59,456 nt of DNA from Vallitalea sp. (GTDB lineage Bacteria > Bacillota > Clostridia > Lachnospirales > Vallitaleaceae): contig JAOASG010000047.1 in the NCBI GenBank assembly GCA_025210235.1, positions 1 through 59,456 on the forward strand. The letters are read 5' to 3'. Made by a program: the position numbers and the translations under genes. How positions within the stretch are numbered: position 1 is the first letter of the stretch; the number at the start of each line of letters is the position of its first letter. The notes below the pieces were generated by a model that was given only the letters and a program-made list of their open reading frames with translations, was not told the origin of the DNA and did no database searches. Shown here piece by piece: positions 43,550-53,012 of this stretch.

Positions 43550-43666
43550 TGCTATGCTTTTCTTAGGTTATAGGAAAGTTTGCTAACTTAGTAAATGGAA
43601 TAAGAGCTTTTTATGTGAATAATTATTGAAAATACTGTATATAAATTCACTATTTAAAAAATATAG

Positions 43667-43695
43667 TTGTTATTAACATATATTTGTGTGATAAT
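43667..43695 (+). promoter_or_regulatory. Candidate promoter of the arginine/ornithine operon
   Basis: TTGTTA (43667-43672), 17-base spacer, GATAAT (43690-43695): each box matches four or five of six consensus positions. The leader to arcA would be about 150 bases. Confidence 0.4.
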
Positions 43696-43850
43696 AAATA
43701 TATGTAAGCTAATAATTCAGATATTAGATAAAGATAAGAAAAGCATTATTTCAAGTTATTTAGAATAAACATTTCTTAACTTATAAGAAAGTTCTACTAA
43801 TTAAGTAAATGAATAAAATTAATCTGAGATAGATAAAAAGGGGGAAGTCA

Positions 43851-45071
43851 ATGACACCACTTCAAGTAACATCTGAAATAGGACAATTAGCATCGGTTAT
43901 TCTTCATAGACCTTCTAATGAATTAGAAAATCTTACACCAAACCTTATGGAAAAATTATTATTTGATGAGATACCATATCTTAAAGAGGCTATTAGTGAA
44001 CATGATTATTTTGCCCAAACTCTTAAAAAGAAAGGAGTTGAAGTACTATATCTTCAGGATTTAATTGTCCAATCAATCTCTCAAAGGAAAGTTAGGAACA
44101 ATTTAATAAATGATTTTTTAAACGAAGCTAAAATATACGATGATAGGATGAAAGACTCCTTATTAGAATACTTTGATAGTCAAGATGATGGAATGTTAAT
44201 TAGAAAAATGATGTCAGGGATAAGAAAAAATGAACTTCCTAATATTTCTTTTAAATCATTATCATATTTAGTAAATGAAAACTATCCCTTTATATTAGAT
44301 CCTATGCCAAATCTATATTTTACAAGAGATCCAGCGGCTACTATAGGAAGTGGCATAACCCTTAATAGAATGAGAACATCTACAAGAAATAGAGAAACTT
44401 TATTTATTAAATATATTATAGAAAATCATCCTAGATTTAAAAATTATGATATCCCAATATTATATAACCGCAACGAAAAAACTTCACTAGAAGGTGGAGA
44501 TATATTAATTCTTAATAAACATGTCCTAGCTATAGGGATTTCTGAAAGAACGCATGCACAATCAATAGAGACACTTTCAAGGAACATCTTTAACTCTAAA
44601 CAGAGTTTTCAAACAATATTAGCATTTAATATACCCAAAAAAAGAGCTTTTATGCATTTAGATACAGTATTTACTATGATAGATTATAATGTATTTACTA
44701 TTCATCATGAGATAGAAGGACCATTAACAGTTTATTCTATTACAAAAGAAGATGATAATAATATTAATATTATAGAAGAAAATGCAACACTTGAAGATAT
44801 TTTAAAAAAATATTTGGGTTTATCAGATATTAAATTAATCCGTTGTGCTGGTGGAGATAAAATAGATGGACCTAGAGAACAATGGAATGACGGATCTAAT
44901 ACTCTTGCAATAGCACCAGGGGAAGTTATAGTATATTCAAGAAATTATGTTACAAATAGAATACTTAACGAAAATGGTATTAAAACTCATGTTATTCATA
45001 GTTCTGAGTTATCTAGAGGTAGAGGGGGTCCAAGATGTATGAGTATGCCAATAATAAGAGAGGATATATAA
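43851..45071 (+). CDS. arcA: Arginine deiminase
   Basis: It hydrolyses L-arginine to citrulline and ammonia in the cytoplasm. The motifs are [33 protein letters not shown] (catalytic Asp), [21 protein letters not shown] (catalytic His) and the nucleophile Cys396 in [13 protein letters not shown]. At 406 aa it is full length. AAGGGGGAAG precedes the ATG. It lies 23 bases before ord and appears to open the ornithine cluster. Ornithine carbamoyltransferase and carbamate kinase, needed to carry citrulline on to ornithine, are not in the window. Confidence 0.96.
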   Translation: MTPLQVTSEIGQLASVILHRPSNELENLTPNLMEKLLFDEIPYLKEAISEHDYFAQTLKKKGVEVLYLQDLIVQSISQRKVRNNLINDFLNEAKIYDDRMKDSLLEYFDSQDDGMLIRKMMSGIRKNELPNISFKSLSYLVNENYPFILDPMPNLYFTRDPAATIGSGITLNRMRTSTRNRETLFIKYIIENHPRFKNYDIPILYNRNEKTSLEGGDILILNKHVLAIGISERTHAQSIETLSRNIFNSKQSFQTILAFNIPKKRAFMHLDTVFTMIDYNVFTIHHEIEGPLTVYSITKEDDNNINIIEENATLEDILKKYLGLSDIKLIRCAGGDKIDGPREQWNDGSNTLAIAPGEVIVYSRNYVTNRILNENGIKTHVIHSSELSRGRGGPRCMSMPIIREDI

Positions 45072-45094
45072 TAATTATTAAGGAGAAATAACAT

Positions 45095-46141
45095 ATGGAA
45101 AAGGTTAAAGTTATTATATGGGGTTTTGGAGCAATGGGTAGTGGAATGGCTAAAATGCTTCTTAAAAAACAGGGGGTTGAAATAGTAGGAGTCTGTGATA
45201 AAGATACTAGTAAAATTAATAAAAGCATATTTGAAATTTTAAATATTAAACAGACTGGTAGAAAAGAAGTTATTATTAAAAAAAATATAGAGGAAATAGT
45301 AACTAATAATTATGCTGATATTGCTTTGTTATGTACTGATTCCTATGTGAAAGAAGCATATGAAAAGATTAAATATATAATAGAAAATAAGATTAATGTT
45401 ATATCAACTGCTGAAGAGATGGTTTATGCTAAGGCACAATATCCTGAAATAGCGAAACAAATAAATTCCATTGCAAAAGAAAATGGTGTCACTGTTTTAG
45501 GAACTGGGATAAATCCAGGATTGATGATGGATTTATTGGCAATTGTTTTAACAGGTGCTTGTGAAGAAGTTAATAGTATTGAATGTAAAAGAGTAAATAG
45601 CTTGTCGCCTTTTGGACCTACAGTTATGGAAGAACAAGGTGTTGGTATACGTCCAGAAGAATTTTACACAAGGGTAAATAATGGTTCTTTGGCTGGACAT
45701 ATAGGATTTTCTGAGTCTATAAAAATGATTACAGATGCTATAGGCTGGAAACTTGATAAACCTATTAGTCAAGAATGTAATCCAATTATATCAAGTGTAT
45801 ATAGGAAAACACCTTTTGCAGAAGTAGAAGAAGGTAATGTGGCTGGTGTAAACATGATTGGACATGGGGTAATTAATGGAGAAAAGAAAGTTAATATGAT
45901 TCATCCTCAGCAGATAGAACCAGAACTTGAGGGTGTAAATACAGGTGATTATATTAATATAAAAGGAAACCCTAACATAAATATGTCTATAAAGCCAGAA
46001 ATACCAGGCGGTATAGGAACAATAGCTATGTGTGTAAATATGATTCCACATGTTATTAATTCCAAAGCAGGGCTTAGAACAATGATAGATTTACCTGTTC
46101 CAAGAGCAATTATGGGAGATATGAGAGATTTAATTGATTAA
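45095..46141 (+). CDS. ord: 2,4-diaminopentanoate dehydrogenase
   Basis: It oxidatively deaminates (2R,4S)-2,4-diaminopentanoate to 2-amino-4-oxopentanoate with NAD(P). The N-terminal Rossmann motif is IWGFGAMGSGMAKML; the fold is that of dihydrodipicolinate reductase-like dehydrogenases, with GTGINPGLMMDLLAIVL as a conserved block. At 348 aa it is typical. AAGGAG lies before the ATG. It is followed directly by ortA. Confidence 0.92.
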   Translation: MEKVKVIIWGFGAMGSGMAKMLLKKQGVEIVGVCDKDTSKINKSIFEILNIKQTGRKEVIIKKNIEEIVTNNYADIALLCTDSYVKEAYEKIKYIIENKINVISTAEEMVYAKAQYPEIAKQINSIAKENGVTVLGTGINPGLMMDLLAIVLTGACEEVNSIECKRVNSLSPFGPTVMEEQGVGIRPEEFYTRVNNGSLAGHIGFSESIKMITDAIGWKLDKPISQECNPIISSVYRKTPFAEVEEGNVAGVNMIGHGVINGEKKVNMIHPQQIEPELEGVNTGDYINIKGNPNINMSIKPEIPGGIGTIAMCVNMIPHVINSKAGLRTMIDLPVPRAIMGDMRDLID

Positions 46142-46156
46142 GGGGGATTTATTATT

Positions 46157-46462
46157 ATTGCATATAAAGGAGATTGGGTTAGAATACATAACATTATATT
46201 AGAGGCGAGTGAAAGATCTAATCATTTACCAGAAGATACTAGGAAGTGTAATCTTGAGATGTGGGTAAAAGGTTTTTTGTTAAATGAAAAAGCATATATG
46301 AATGATAAAGTTACTATTGAGACATATACTGGTCGTATAGTAGAAGGGAGTTTAATAGAAATTAATCCTACATATCATCATTCCTATGGAGATTATATTC
46401 CAGAGCTTTCATATATAGGTAAACAACTTAGGAATATATTAGGTGGTGAAGATAGTGAATAA
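46157..46462 (+). CDS. ortA: 2-amino-4-ketopentanoate thiolase, alpha subunit, apparent AUU start
   Basis: OrtA with OrtB cleaves 2-amino-4-oxopentanoate with CoA to acetyl-CoA and D-alanine. The frame between the ord stop (46139-46141) and ortB reads AYKGDWVRIHNIILEASERS, then LEMWVKGFLLN, and ends QLRNILGGEDSE, the complete OrtA pattern. It contains no ATG, GTG or TTG before an internal ATG at 46259, which would delete a third of the protein. A strong AGGGGG (46141-46146) is followed by ATT codons at 46151, 46154 and 46157; I place the start at 46157 because the product then has the usual length of about 101 aa. The alternative is a point change of ATG to ATT or a sequencing error. It overlaps ortB by eight bases. 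Confidence 0.8.
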   Translation: MAYKGDWVRIHNIILEASERSNHLPEDTRKCNLEMWVKGFLLNEKAYMNDKVTIETYTGRIVEGSLIEINPTYHHSYGDYIPELSYIGKQLRNILGGEDSE

Positions 46463-47861
46463 AAGCAGTTATACTACTATAATGAATAGAAAAAATGAAA
46501 TCATGAAAAAAGCTATAAGAATTGACTATAATGAGTTTGAAAGAGAAGGTATTTCTTTTGACTATGAAGAAATGATGAAAAAAACAGGATATAATATTGA
46601 TGAAATAATTAATATTGAAAGAGATTGTGGAGTTGGGAATACCCCCATTTATGAATTAAAAAACCTTACTAAATTAGCAAGAAAAATATCTAATAAGGGA
46701 AAGGGTGCAAGAATATTTCTAAAAGATGAAGCATCTAATCCTTCAGGGAGCTTTAAAGCTAGACGTGCAGCTGTATCTGTGTATCATGCTAAAAAGTTAG
46801 GGTATAAAGGTGTAGTAGCAGCAACTAGTGGTAATTATGGTGCGGCAGTAGCAAGTCAAGCAGCAATGCAGGGATTAAAATGTATTATTATCCAAGAATG
46901 TTTTGATAGTAAAGGTATGGGTCAACCAGAAATTATAGAAAAAGCTAGAAAATGTGAAGCATATGGTGCTGAAGTTATGCAGCTTACAGTAGGGCCAGAA
47001 TTATTCTATACGTTTCTTAAAATACTTGATGAGACAGGATATTTTAACGCTTCATTATATACTCCTTTTGGGGTTGCAGGTATTGAAACTCTAGGATATG
47101 AAATATCTAATTGGTTTAGAGAGACTGAAAATAAAGACCCAGATATGGTTGTTATAACTAATGCAGGTGGGGGCAATTTAACAGGTACTGCAAGAGGATT
47201 ATTTAAAGCTGATGCAAATACTACTATTGTAGGTGCAAGTGTTGATTTAACAGGATTACATATGGCTAGTGATAATAAATTTAACAAAAAATCTTTTACA
47301 ACAGGGCATACAGGATTCGGCATACCTTTTTGTACTAATCCAGATAGATCTGATGTGCCAAGGTCAGCCGCAAGACCACTTCGATATATGGATAGATATG
47401 TAACAGTAACCCAAGGAGAAGTGTTTTATATGACAGAGGCTTTAGCAATGATTGAAGGGCTTGAGCGAGGGCCTGCTGGAAATACGTCAGTAACAGCCGC
47501 ATTTGATTTAGCAACTAAGATGGATGAAGATAAAATTATTGTTGTACAAGAAACAGAATATACAGGTGCGGGTAAACATATATCTGCACAACTTACATTT
47601 GCTAAAGAAAATGGTATAAGTATAGAGATTGGTGATCCAGCTTATGAAATCCCTGGGGTAAATATAATATTACCAGAACATCCAAGACTAATAAAAGTAA
47701 AAGAATTAGATATGATAAAACTCAAGAAGTCATATATAAAAAATATTATTAAAGATGTAAATTTAAGTAATAGTGAAATAAATTATATTGCTGATGAAAC
47801 AAATTTAAATATTAAGATTGTAGAAGATATATTAAAATCTTTAATATTGGAATTACCATAG
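46455..47861 (+). CDS. ortB: 2-amino-4-ketopentanoate thiolase, beta subunit
   Basis: This is the PLP-dependent, threonine synthase-like subunit of the thiolase. The PLP lysine is Lys101 in NPSGSFKARRAAVS; TSGNYGAAVASQAA and NAGGGNLTGTARG are the phosphate- and substrate-binding loops. I chose GTG 46455, which gives MNKSSYTTIMNRKNEIMKKA like its relatives, and overlaps ortA by eight bases; earlier in-frame GTG codons lie inside ortA. At 468 aa it is full length. Confidence 0.93.
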   Translation: MNKSSYTTIMNRKNEIMKKAIRIDYNEFEREGISFDYEEMMKKTGYNIDEIINIERDCGVGNTPIYELKNLTKLARKISNKGKGARIFLKDEASNPSGSFKARRAAVSVYHAKKLGYKGVVAATSGNYGAAVASQAAMQGLKCIIIQECFDSKGMGQPEIIEKARKCEAYGAEVMQLTVGPELFYTFLKILDETGYFNASLYTPFGVAGIETLGYEISNWFRETENKDPDMVVITNAGGGNLTGTARGLFKADANTTIVGASVDLTGLHMASDNKFNKKSFTTGHTGFGIPFCTNPDRSDVPRSAARPLRYMDRYVTVTQGEVFYMTEALAMIEGLERGPAGNTSVTAAFDLATKMDEDKIIVVQETEYTGAGKHISAQLTFAKENGISIEIGDPAYEIPGVNIILPEHPRLIKVKELDMIKLKKSYIKNIIKDVNLSNSEINYIADETNLNIKIVEDILKSLILELP

Positions 47862-47864
47862 TCA

Positions 47865-47880
47865 GTAACTGCAAACTACA
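47865..47880 (+). repeat. Possible decayed arm of the dispersed repeat
   Basis: GTAACTGCAAACTACA resembles the element end (GTAATTGCAAAACTACA) with one substitution and one deletion. It fills the short ortB-oraS gap. Confidence 0.3.
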
Positions 47881-47897
47881 TGTTAAGGAGGAAATTT

Positions 47898-48278
47898 ATG
47901 AGTAAAAATAGGCTGGATGATTATAAGTCAAGGAAAAAACATCTTGAAAATTTATCGGAAGAGGAATTAGAACAAAGGTTTTGGGAACTAGCGGAGAGTA
48001 TTGTGGATCCAATGATTGAAATGGCTAAGAATAATACTTCACCCTCAATTGAACGTTCTGTTTTATTAAGAATGGGGTTTTCAAGTATTGAATCTAAGTC
48101 TATTGTTACCACGTTAATGGATAAAAAGAAACATCTTGTTGGAAAAGGTGTAGGGCATTTAGTTTACAGAGCTGCAAGAGATAAGAACATGTCTATAAGA
48201 GAAGCAGGACTTTTATTAGGAGATAATAATGAAGAGTTATGGGCTTATTTAGAAGAGGTTTTTGAGGGGGAAAAATAG
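47898..48278 (+). CDS. oraS: D-ornithine 4,5-aminomutase, S subunit
   Basis: This is the small subunit of the adenosylcobalamin- and PLP-dependent mutase that moves the terminal amino group of D-ornithine to C4. It matches family features: an acidic, helical N-terminus (LSEEELEQRFWELAESIVDP), then NTSPSIERSVLLRMGFSSIE and GHLVYRAARDKNMSIREAG. I chose ATG 47898, seven bases after AAGGAGG; an ATG at 47880 lies upstream of that site. At 126 aa it is normal for the family. It is two bases from oraE. Confidence 0.93.
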   Translation: MSKNRLDDYKSRKKHLENLSEEELEQRFWELAESIVDPMIEMAKNNTSPSIERSVLLRMGFSSIESKSIVTTLMDKKKHLVGKGVGHLVYRAARDKNMSIREAGLLLGDNNEELWAYLEEVFEGEK

Positions 48279-48280
48279 TA

Positions 48281-50515
48281 ATGAATCTAAAACCTAATGA
48301 AAAGCTTGATATTGATTATATCTTAAAAGATTTAGAACACTATGTACCACGTAGAATGGGGTGGCATTGGAGAGATGGAATAGGAGACGTAAGGAATATT
48401 GGAGAGTTTAATTACACTGATACTAGTGTTAATCTCAAACAAAGTCAACCTCTTCCAGCTGCTCATTATTTTAATAATATTGATCCACAACCTGATAGTG
48501 TTATAACTACTGAAATTGCATCTGGTAGGTTTGAAGATGATATAAGAAGAATGAGAATGGCAGCTTGGAATGGGGCGGATCATATTATGGTTATTCGTAC
48601 AGCAGGACAAAGCCATTTTGATGGATTAATTGAAGGAACTCCTCAAGGTATTGGTGGAATACCTATAACAAGAAAACAGATAAGAGTTCAAAGGAAGGCA
48701 CTTGACTATATTGAAGATGAAGTGGGTAGGAAAATAAATTATCATAGCTATGTAAGTGGTGTAGCAGGTCCAGAAATTGCAGTAATGTTTGCTGAAGAAG
48801 GTGTTAATGGAGCTCATCAAGACCCTCAGTATAATGTATTGTATAGAAATATTAATATGATTCGTTCTTTTGTAGATGCAGCTAATGCAAAAAATGTAAT
48901 GGCTTATGCTAATATGGTACAGATTGATGGTGCTCATAATGCTAATGCAACGGCAAGAGAAGCATGGAAAGTAATGCCAGAACTAATGGTTCAACATGGC
49001 ATTAATTGTATGTTTTCAGTAAAATCTGGTATTCCTAAGAAAAATATATGTTTATCTTCTGTTCCGCCAACAGCACCTCCAGCACCTTGCATGAAACTTG
49101 ATTTACCATATGCAATAGCATTAAGAGAGCTGTTTAAGGAATACAAAATAAGAGCTCAACAAAATACAAAATATATGGGTTCTTCAACTAGAGAAGCAAC
49201 AGTAACTCACACACTTAATTTACTTATATCTAAACTAACAAGTGCAGATATACAATCTACAATAACTCCTGATGAAGGAAGAAATGTTCCATGGCATATA
49301 TATAACATAGAAGGTACAAATACAGCAAAACAAGCCCTTATTGGTATGGACGGGTTAAAAGAAATGGTAGAATTAAAAAGAAATGGAAAGTACCTTTCAA
49401 AAAAAACCAGAGAATTAAAAGAGAGAGCAGTATTATTTATGGAAGAGATTCTTGAAATTGGTGGATATTTTAAAGCTGTTGAAGCAGGCTTTTTTGTGGA
49501 TTCTGGGTATTATCCAGAAAGAAATTATGATGGTATCATTAGAAAAGTAAGAGGTGGCGTAGGCGCTTCTACAGTATTTTCTAGAGATAAAGATTATATG
49601 GCACCTGTTACAGCTTTTTTTGGATATAATAATATAGCTCAGTACAATAAAGACGCTATTAATAATCCTTCATCACTAATAGGAGGATGCACTTTTGAAG
49701 ATAGAAGTAAGATTATTTACATAGATGAATTAGATGAAGAAGATAATGTTTATAAAAGAATGGAAGAAACAAAAGGGATAAGAGATATGTCTATGATAAA
49801 ACCAGAAATGGAGTGGACAGGTGATGGAACTGTATTAATAACAATGATGTTACCTACTGACGAAAGAACTGCTGAATTTGCGGCAGTTGAAATTGGTAAA
49901 AAGATGAATCTTGAAGAAGTAGAAGTTATTCATAAGCAAGTTATGCAAATAGCAGAAGGAACAAGAGTAGAGATAAAAGGGAAAATCCCTTTTTCAATAA
50001 ATATTAATGAATTAGTTATTCCTCCTAAACCTAAAATAATGAATGATGATGAAATTAGAGAAGATATTTCAAATAAACCTATGAAAATTGTTGCAGGAAC
50101 TATTGGTGAAGATGAACATTCAGTTGGACTTAGGGAAATTTTAGATATTAAACACGGAGGAATAGAAAAATATGGCATTGAGTGCCATTATCTTGGTACA
50201 TCTGTACCAGTAGCAAAAATAGTAGATTCTGCAATTGAGTTAAATGCAGATGCAATACTAGCATCTACAATTATAAGTCATGACGAAATTCATTATAAAA
50301 ATATGAAAAAAATTCATGATTATTGTGTTGAAAAAGGTATTAGAAATAAATTAATTCTTATATGTGGAGGTACACAAGTAACACCAGAAATAGCAGTTAT
50401 TAACGGAATGGATGCTGGATTTGGGAGAGGTACTAAGGGCGTAGATGTCGCTACTTTCTTGGTGAAAAAAAGAAGAGAGAAAGAACTCTATAGCAAAGCG
50501 AGTGATAAAAAATGA
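48281..50515 (+). CDS. oraE: D-ornithine 4,5-aminomutase, E subunit
   Basis: This is the catalytic subunit, with a PLP-binding TIM barrel followed by a C-terminal Rossmann B12 domain. The cobalt-ligand motif DxHxxG is Asp611-Glu-His613-Ser-Val-Gly616 (base-off, His-on). Lys624, eleven residues after that His, matches the spacing of His618 and Lys629 (PLP lysine) reported for Clostridium sticklandii. GAGGGGG precedes the ATG. At 744 aa it is full length. It overlaps the following MutL-like gene by four bases (ATGA). Confidence 0.95.
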   Translation: MNLKPNEKLDIDYILKDLEHYVPRRMGWHWRDGIGDVRNIGEFNYTDTSVNLKQSQPLPAAHYFNNIDPQPDSVITTEIASGRFEDDIRRMRMAAWNGADHIMVIRTAGQSHFDGLIEGTPQGIGGIPITRKQIRVQRKALDYIEDEVGRKINYHSYVSGVAGPEIAVMFAEEGVNGAHQDPQYNVLYRNINMIRSFVDAANAKNVMAYANMVQIDGAHNANATAREAWKVMPELMVQHGINCMFSVKSGIPKKNICLSSVPPTAPPAPCMKLDLPYAIALRELFKEYKIRAQQNTKYMGSSTREATVTHTLNLLISKLTSADIQSTITPDEGRNVPWHIYNIEGTNTAKQALIGMDGLKEMVELKRNGKYLSKKTRELKERAVLFMEEILEIGGYFKAVEAGFFVDSGYYPERNYDGIIRKVRGGVGASTVFSRDKDYMAPVTAFFGYNNIAQYNKDAINNPSSLIGGCTFEDRSKIIYIDELDEEDNVYKRMEETKGIRDMSMIKPEMEWTGDGTVLITMMLPTDERTAEFAAVEIGKKMNLEEVEVIHKQVMQIAEGTRVEIKGKIPFSININELVIPPKPKIMNDDEIREDISNKPMKIVAGTIGEDEHSVGLREILDIKHGGIEKYGIECHYLGTSVPVAKIVDSAIELNADAILASTIISHDEIHYKNMKKIHDYCVEKGIRNKLILICGGTQVTPEIAVINGMDAGFGRGTKGVDVATFLVKKRREKELYSKASDKK

Positions 50516-51885
50516 AAATAGATATTCTTTCCGCTGAGATAGGAAGTACAACAACTGTGGTTAATGCATTCACAGATATAAATACAGATAATCCAAAGTT
50601 TATTGGTCAAGGGCAATCATTTACAACTGTTACTCAAGGAGATGTAACCAAAGGTTTAGATAATGCTTATAAAGACCTAAAAGCTAAATTAATGACGTCT
50701 AATTTAGAATATGAAGAGTTTTTTGCTACTAGTAGTGCGGCAGGTGGACTTAGAATGACTGTGCATGGATTGGTACATGATATGACGGTAAAAGCTGCAA
50801 AAGAAGCTGCTTTAGGAGCAGGAGCAAACATCAAATTTATAACGTCTGGAAAAATGGAAGAATACGATATAAAAAAATTGAAACAAATATCTCCGAGTAT
50901 TATTTTAATATCAGGTGGAGTTAATTATGGAGAAAGAGAAACCGCATTATATAACGCAAAGAAAATTACTAAAATAAATGAAATAAAAGACATACCAGTA
51001 ATTTATGCAGGAAACTTGGAAAACCAAGATGAAATAAAAGAACTATTTAATACTGCTGGAAGAAAAGTATATATTGTAGATAATGTTTATCCTAAGATAG
51101 ACCAACTAAATGTAGCACCTACAAGAAAAAAGATTCAAGAAGTTTTTGAAGAACATATAACTAAAGCCCCCGGAATGGATAAAGTCCGTAATTTAGTTAA
51201 TCGAAATATTATGCCAACGCCTGGAGCAGTTATGAAAATTACTCAACTTTTAGAAAAGGAAATTGGCGATTTAGTAGTAGTTGATGTTGGAGGCGCTACT
51301 ACAGATGTTCATTCAGTAACATTAGGTAGTGATAATATAAACGCAATATTAATTAGTCCAGAACCAATGGCAAAACGCACAGTTGAAGGTGATATTGGGG
51401 TTTTTATTAATGCAAAAAATATAATTGATGATATTTCACTAGAAGAGCTTTCAAGAAAAACTGAAATTATTATAGAAAAGTTACAAGATATAATGGCTAA
51501 TTATAAACCTATTCCAAAAACTAAATGTGAAAAAAATTTTATAGAATATTTAACATTAGAAGCTAGTAAGATTGCATTAAAAAGACATGTTGGGAAGTTA
51601 AGATATTTGTATGGTGCAAGTGGCAAAAGAACAATTGCTGAAGGAAAAGATTTAACTAACGTAAAATATGTTATTGGAACAGGTGGAGCGTTGACTAGGC
51701 TTGAGGGAATAAATATGCTTAAACAAGTTATACAATCAAATGGTGATGAATTATTACCATCAAAAGATGTAAGTATACTTATTGATAGATTATATATAAT
51801 GGCATCTTTAGGGGTTATATCTGATAAATATCCACAAGCAGCAATTAAGTTATTGATGCAAAGTATTGGATTGGAAAAGGTGTAG
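50512..51885 (+). CDS. MutL/GlmL-family protein, putative B12-mutase reactivase
   Basis: This is an ASKHA-fold ATPase of the MutL/GlmL group that accompanies adenosylcobalamin mutases of glutamate and ornithine. The phosphate-binding strands are LSAEIGSTTTVVNAF (phosphate 1) and LVVVDVGGATTDVHSV (phosphate 2); GTGGALTRLEG supplies the adenosine motif. At 457 aa it is full length. It overlaps oraE by four bases, so it is coupled to the mutase. It probably exchanges damaged cofactor or otherwise restores OraSE activity, by analogy; this has not been seen directly. Confidence 0.88.
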   Translation: MKIDILSAEIGSTTTVVNAFTDINTDNPKFIGQGQSFTTVTQGDVTKGLDNAYKDLKAKLMTSNLEYEEFFATSSAAGGLRMTVHGLVHDMTVKAAKEAALGAGANIKFITSGKMEEYDIKKLKQISPSIILISGGVNYGERETALYNAKKITKINEIKDIPVIYAGNLENQDEIKELFNTAGRKVYIVDNVYPKIDQLNVAPTRKKIQEVFEEHITKAPGMDKVRNLVNRNIMPTPGAVMKITQLLEKEIGDLVVVDVGGATTDVHSVTLGSDNINAILISPEPMAKRTVEGDIGVFINAKNIIDDISLEELSRKTEIIIEKLQDIMANYKPIPKTKCEKNFIEYLTLEASKIALKRHVGKLRYLYGASGKRTIAEGKDLTNVKYVIGTGGALTRLEGINMLKQVIQSNGDELLPSKDVSILIDRLYIMASLGVISDKYPQAAIKLLMQSIGLEKV

Positions 51886-51895
51886 GGGTGATATC

Positions 51896-52960
51896 TTGTG
51901 TTATCCAAGAGTTGAGATTAGCTTAGATAAAATCAGAAATAACACTAGTAAAATAGTATATCTATGTCATGAAAATGGTATTTCTGTAGTAGGAGTTACA
52001 AAAGTATTTTGTGCAAATGATGAAATAGTAAAGGTAATGATTCGTGGTGGTATTGATATAATTGGAGATTCAAGAATAGAAAACTTAAAAAGGTTAAAGT
52101 CTTATAAGCTACCTAAATTATTACTAAGACTTCCCATGATTAGTGAGGCTAGGGAAGTAGTAAAATATGCTGATATATCCCTTAATTCAGAAATAGATAC
52201 CATTAAAATACTATCAAAAGAAGCTATTAGAATAGCTAAAAAACATAATATAATTCTAATGATTGATTTAGGTGATCTTAGAGAGGGTATATTTCACGAG
52301 ACTTTGATATATAAAACAGTAGAAAAAATATTATTGTTAGATAGTATTAACTTAATAGGAATTGGAACTAATCTTACATGTTATGGAGGTGTTTTACCAG
52401 ATAAAAATAACTTGAAAAGACTTATAAGTATTAAAGAAAATATTCAAGAAAAATATAAGTTAGATATTAAAATTGTATCTGGTGGTAATTCTAGTAGTAT
52501 ACATCTATTAAAGAAAAGCGAAATGCCAAAAGGTATTAATCAGTTAAGAGTGGGAGAGGCTATTGTACTAGGGAGAGAAACAGCCTACGGAAATCCTATA
52601 CAGCATACATATCAAGATGCTCTAATACTTAAATGTGAAATAATAGAATTACAAAACAAACCATCTAAACCTATAGGTGTAATAGGGATAGATGCCTTTG
52701 GTAATAAGCCGTTATTTGAAGATAATGGAATAAGGAAAAGAGCTATTTGTGCTATAGGAAAGCAAGATATATATCATAAAGATATTATACCTATAGATAA
52801 AAATATTGAAATAATAGGATCAAGTAGTGACCATCTTATACTTGATGTTACAAATTGTAAAAAAAAATATAAGGTAGGAAGTAAAGTAGAATTCAAGATG
52901 ACATATGGTGGGGCGCTAAGTGTGTTTACATCTAAATATGTTAAAAAAATATATGTATGA
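51896..52960 (+). CDS. orr: Ornithine racemase
   Basis: It is a PLP enzyme of the alanine racemase fold that interconverts L- and D-ornithine, feeding the D-specific aminomutase. The start region reads YPRVEISLDKIRNN, and the PLP lysine is in SVVGVTKVFCA. GGNSSSIHLL and LRVGEAIVLGRET are diagnostic. I chose TTG 51896, five bases after AGGGGTG, which gives MCYPRVEI and 354 aa, the usual length. It is the last gene of the cluster, ten bases after the MutL-like gene. Confidence 0.9.
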   Translation: MCYPRVEISLDKIRNNTSKIVYLCHENGISVVGVTKVFCANDEIVKVMIRGGIDIIGDSRIENLKRLKSYKLPKLLLRLPMISEAREVVKYADISLNSEIDTIKILSKEAIRIAKKHNIILMIDLGDLREGIFHETLIYKTVEKILLLDSINLIGIGTNLTCYGGVLPDKNNLKRLISIKENIQEKYKLDIKIVSGGNSSSIHLLKKSEMPKGINQLRVGEAIVLGRETAYGNPIQHTYQDALILKCEIIELQNKPSKPIGVIGIDAFGNKPLFEDNGIRKRAICAIGKQDIYHKDIIPIDKNIEIIGSSSDHLILDVTNCKKKYKVGSKVEFKMTYGGALSVFTSKYVKKIYV

Positions 52961-53012
52961 TTTTCAATTCTATTAACATTCTAGAATTAAAACAAAACGA
53001 TTATGGCTTTCT

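Larger units (their letters stand above)
43493..43850 (+). other. Intergenic region before arcA
   Basis: The gap holds the terminator at 43525-43547, a promoter candidate at 43667-43695, and two imperfect 41-base direct repeats (43563-43603 and 43776-43816) sharing TTATAxGAAAGTT and AGTAAATG. No gene is visible. Confidence 0.45.

Noticed and set aside
46259..46462. A 67-aa gene starting at the internal ATG after ord
   Set aside because: It would remove the conserved N-terminal third of OrtA, and no ribosome binding site precedes that ATG. The upstream part of the frame is clearly OrtA.
47006..47323. 105-codon minus-strand frame inside ortB
   Set aside because: It lies opposite a well-conserved PLP enzyme; no start signal.
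51501..51908. 135-codon minus-strand frame opposite the MutL-like gene
   Set aside because: It has no ribosome binding site, and the opposite strand is a recognised family.
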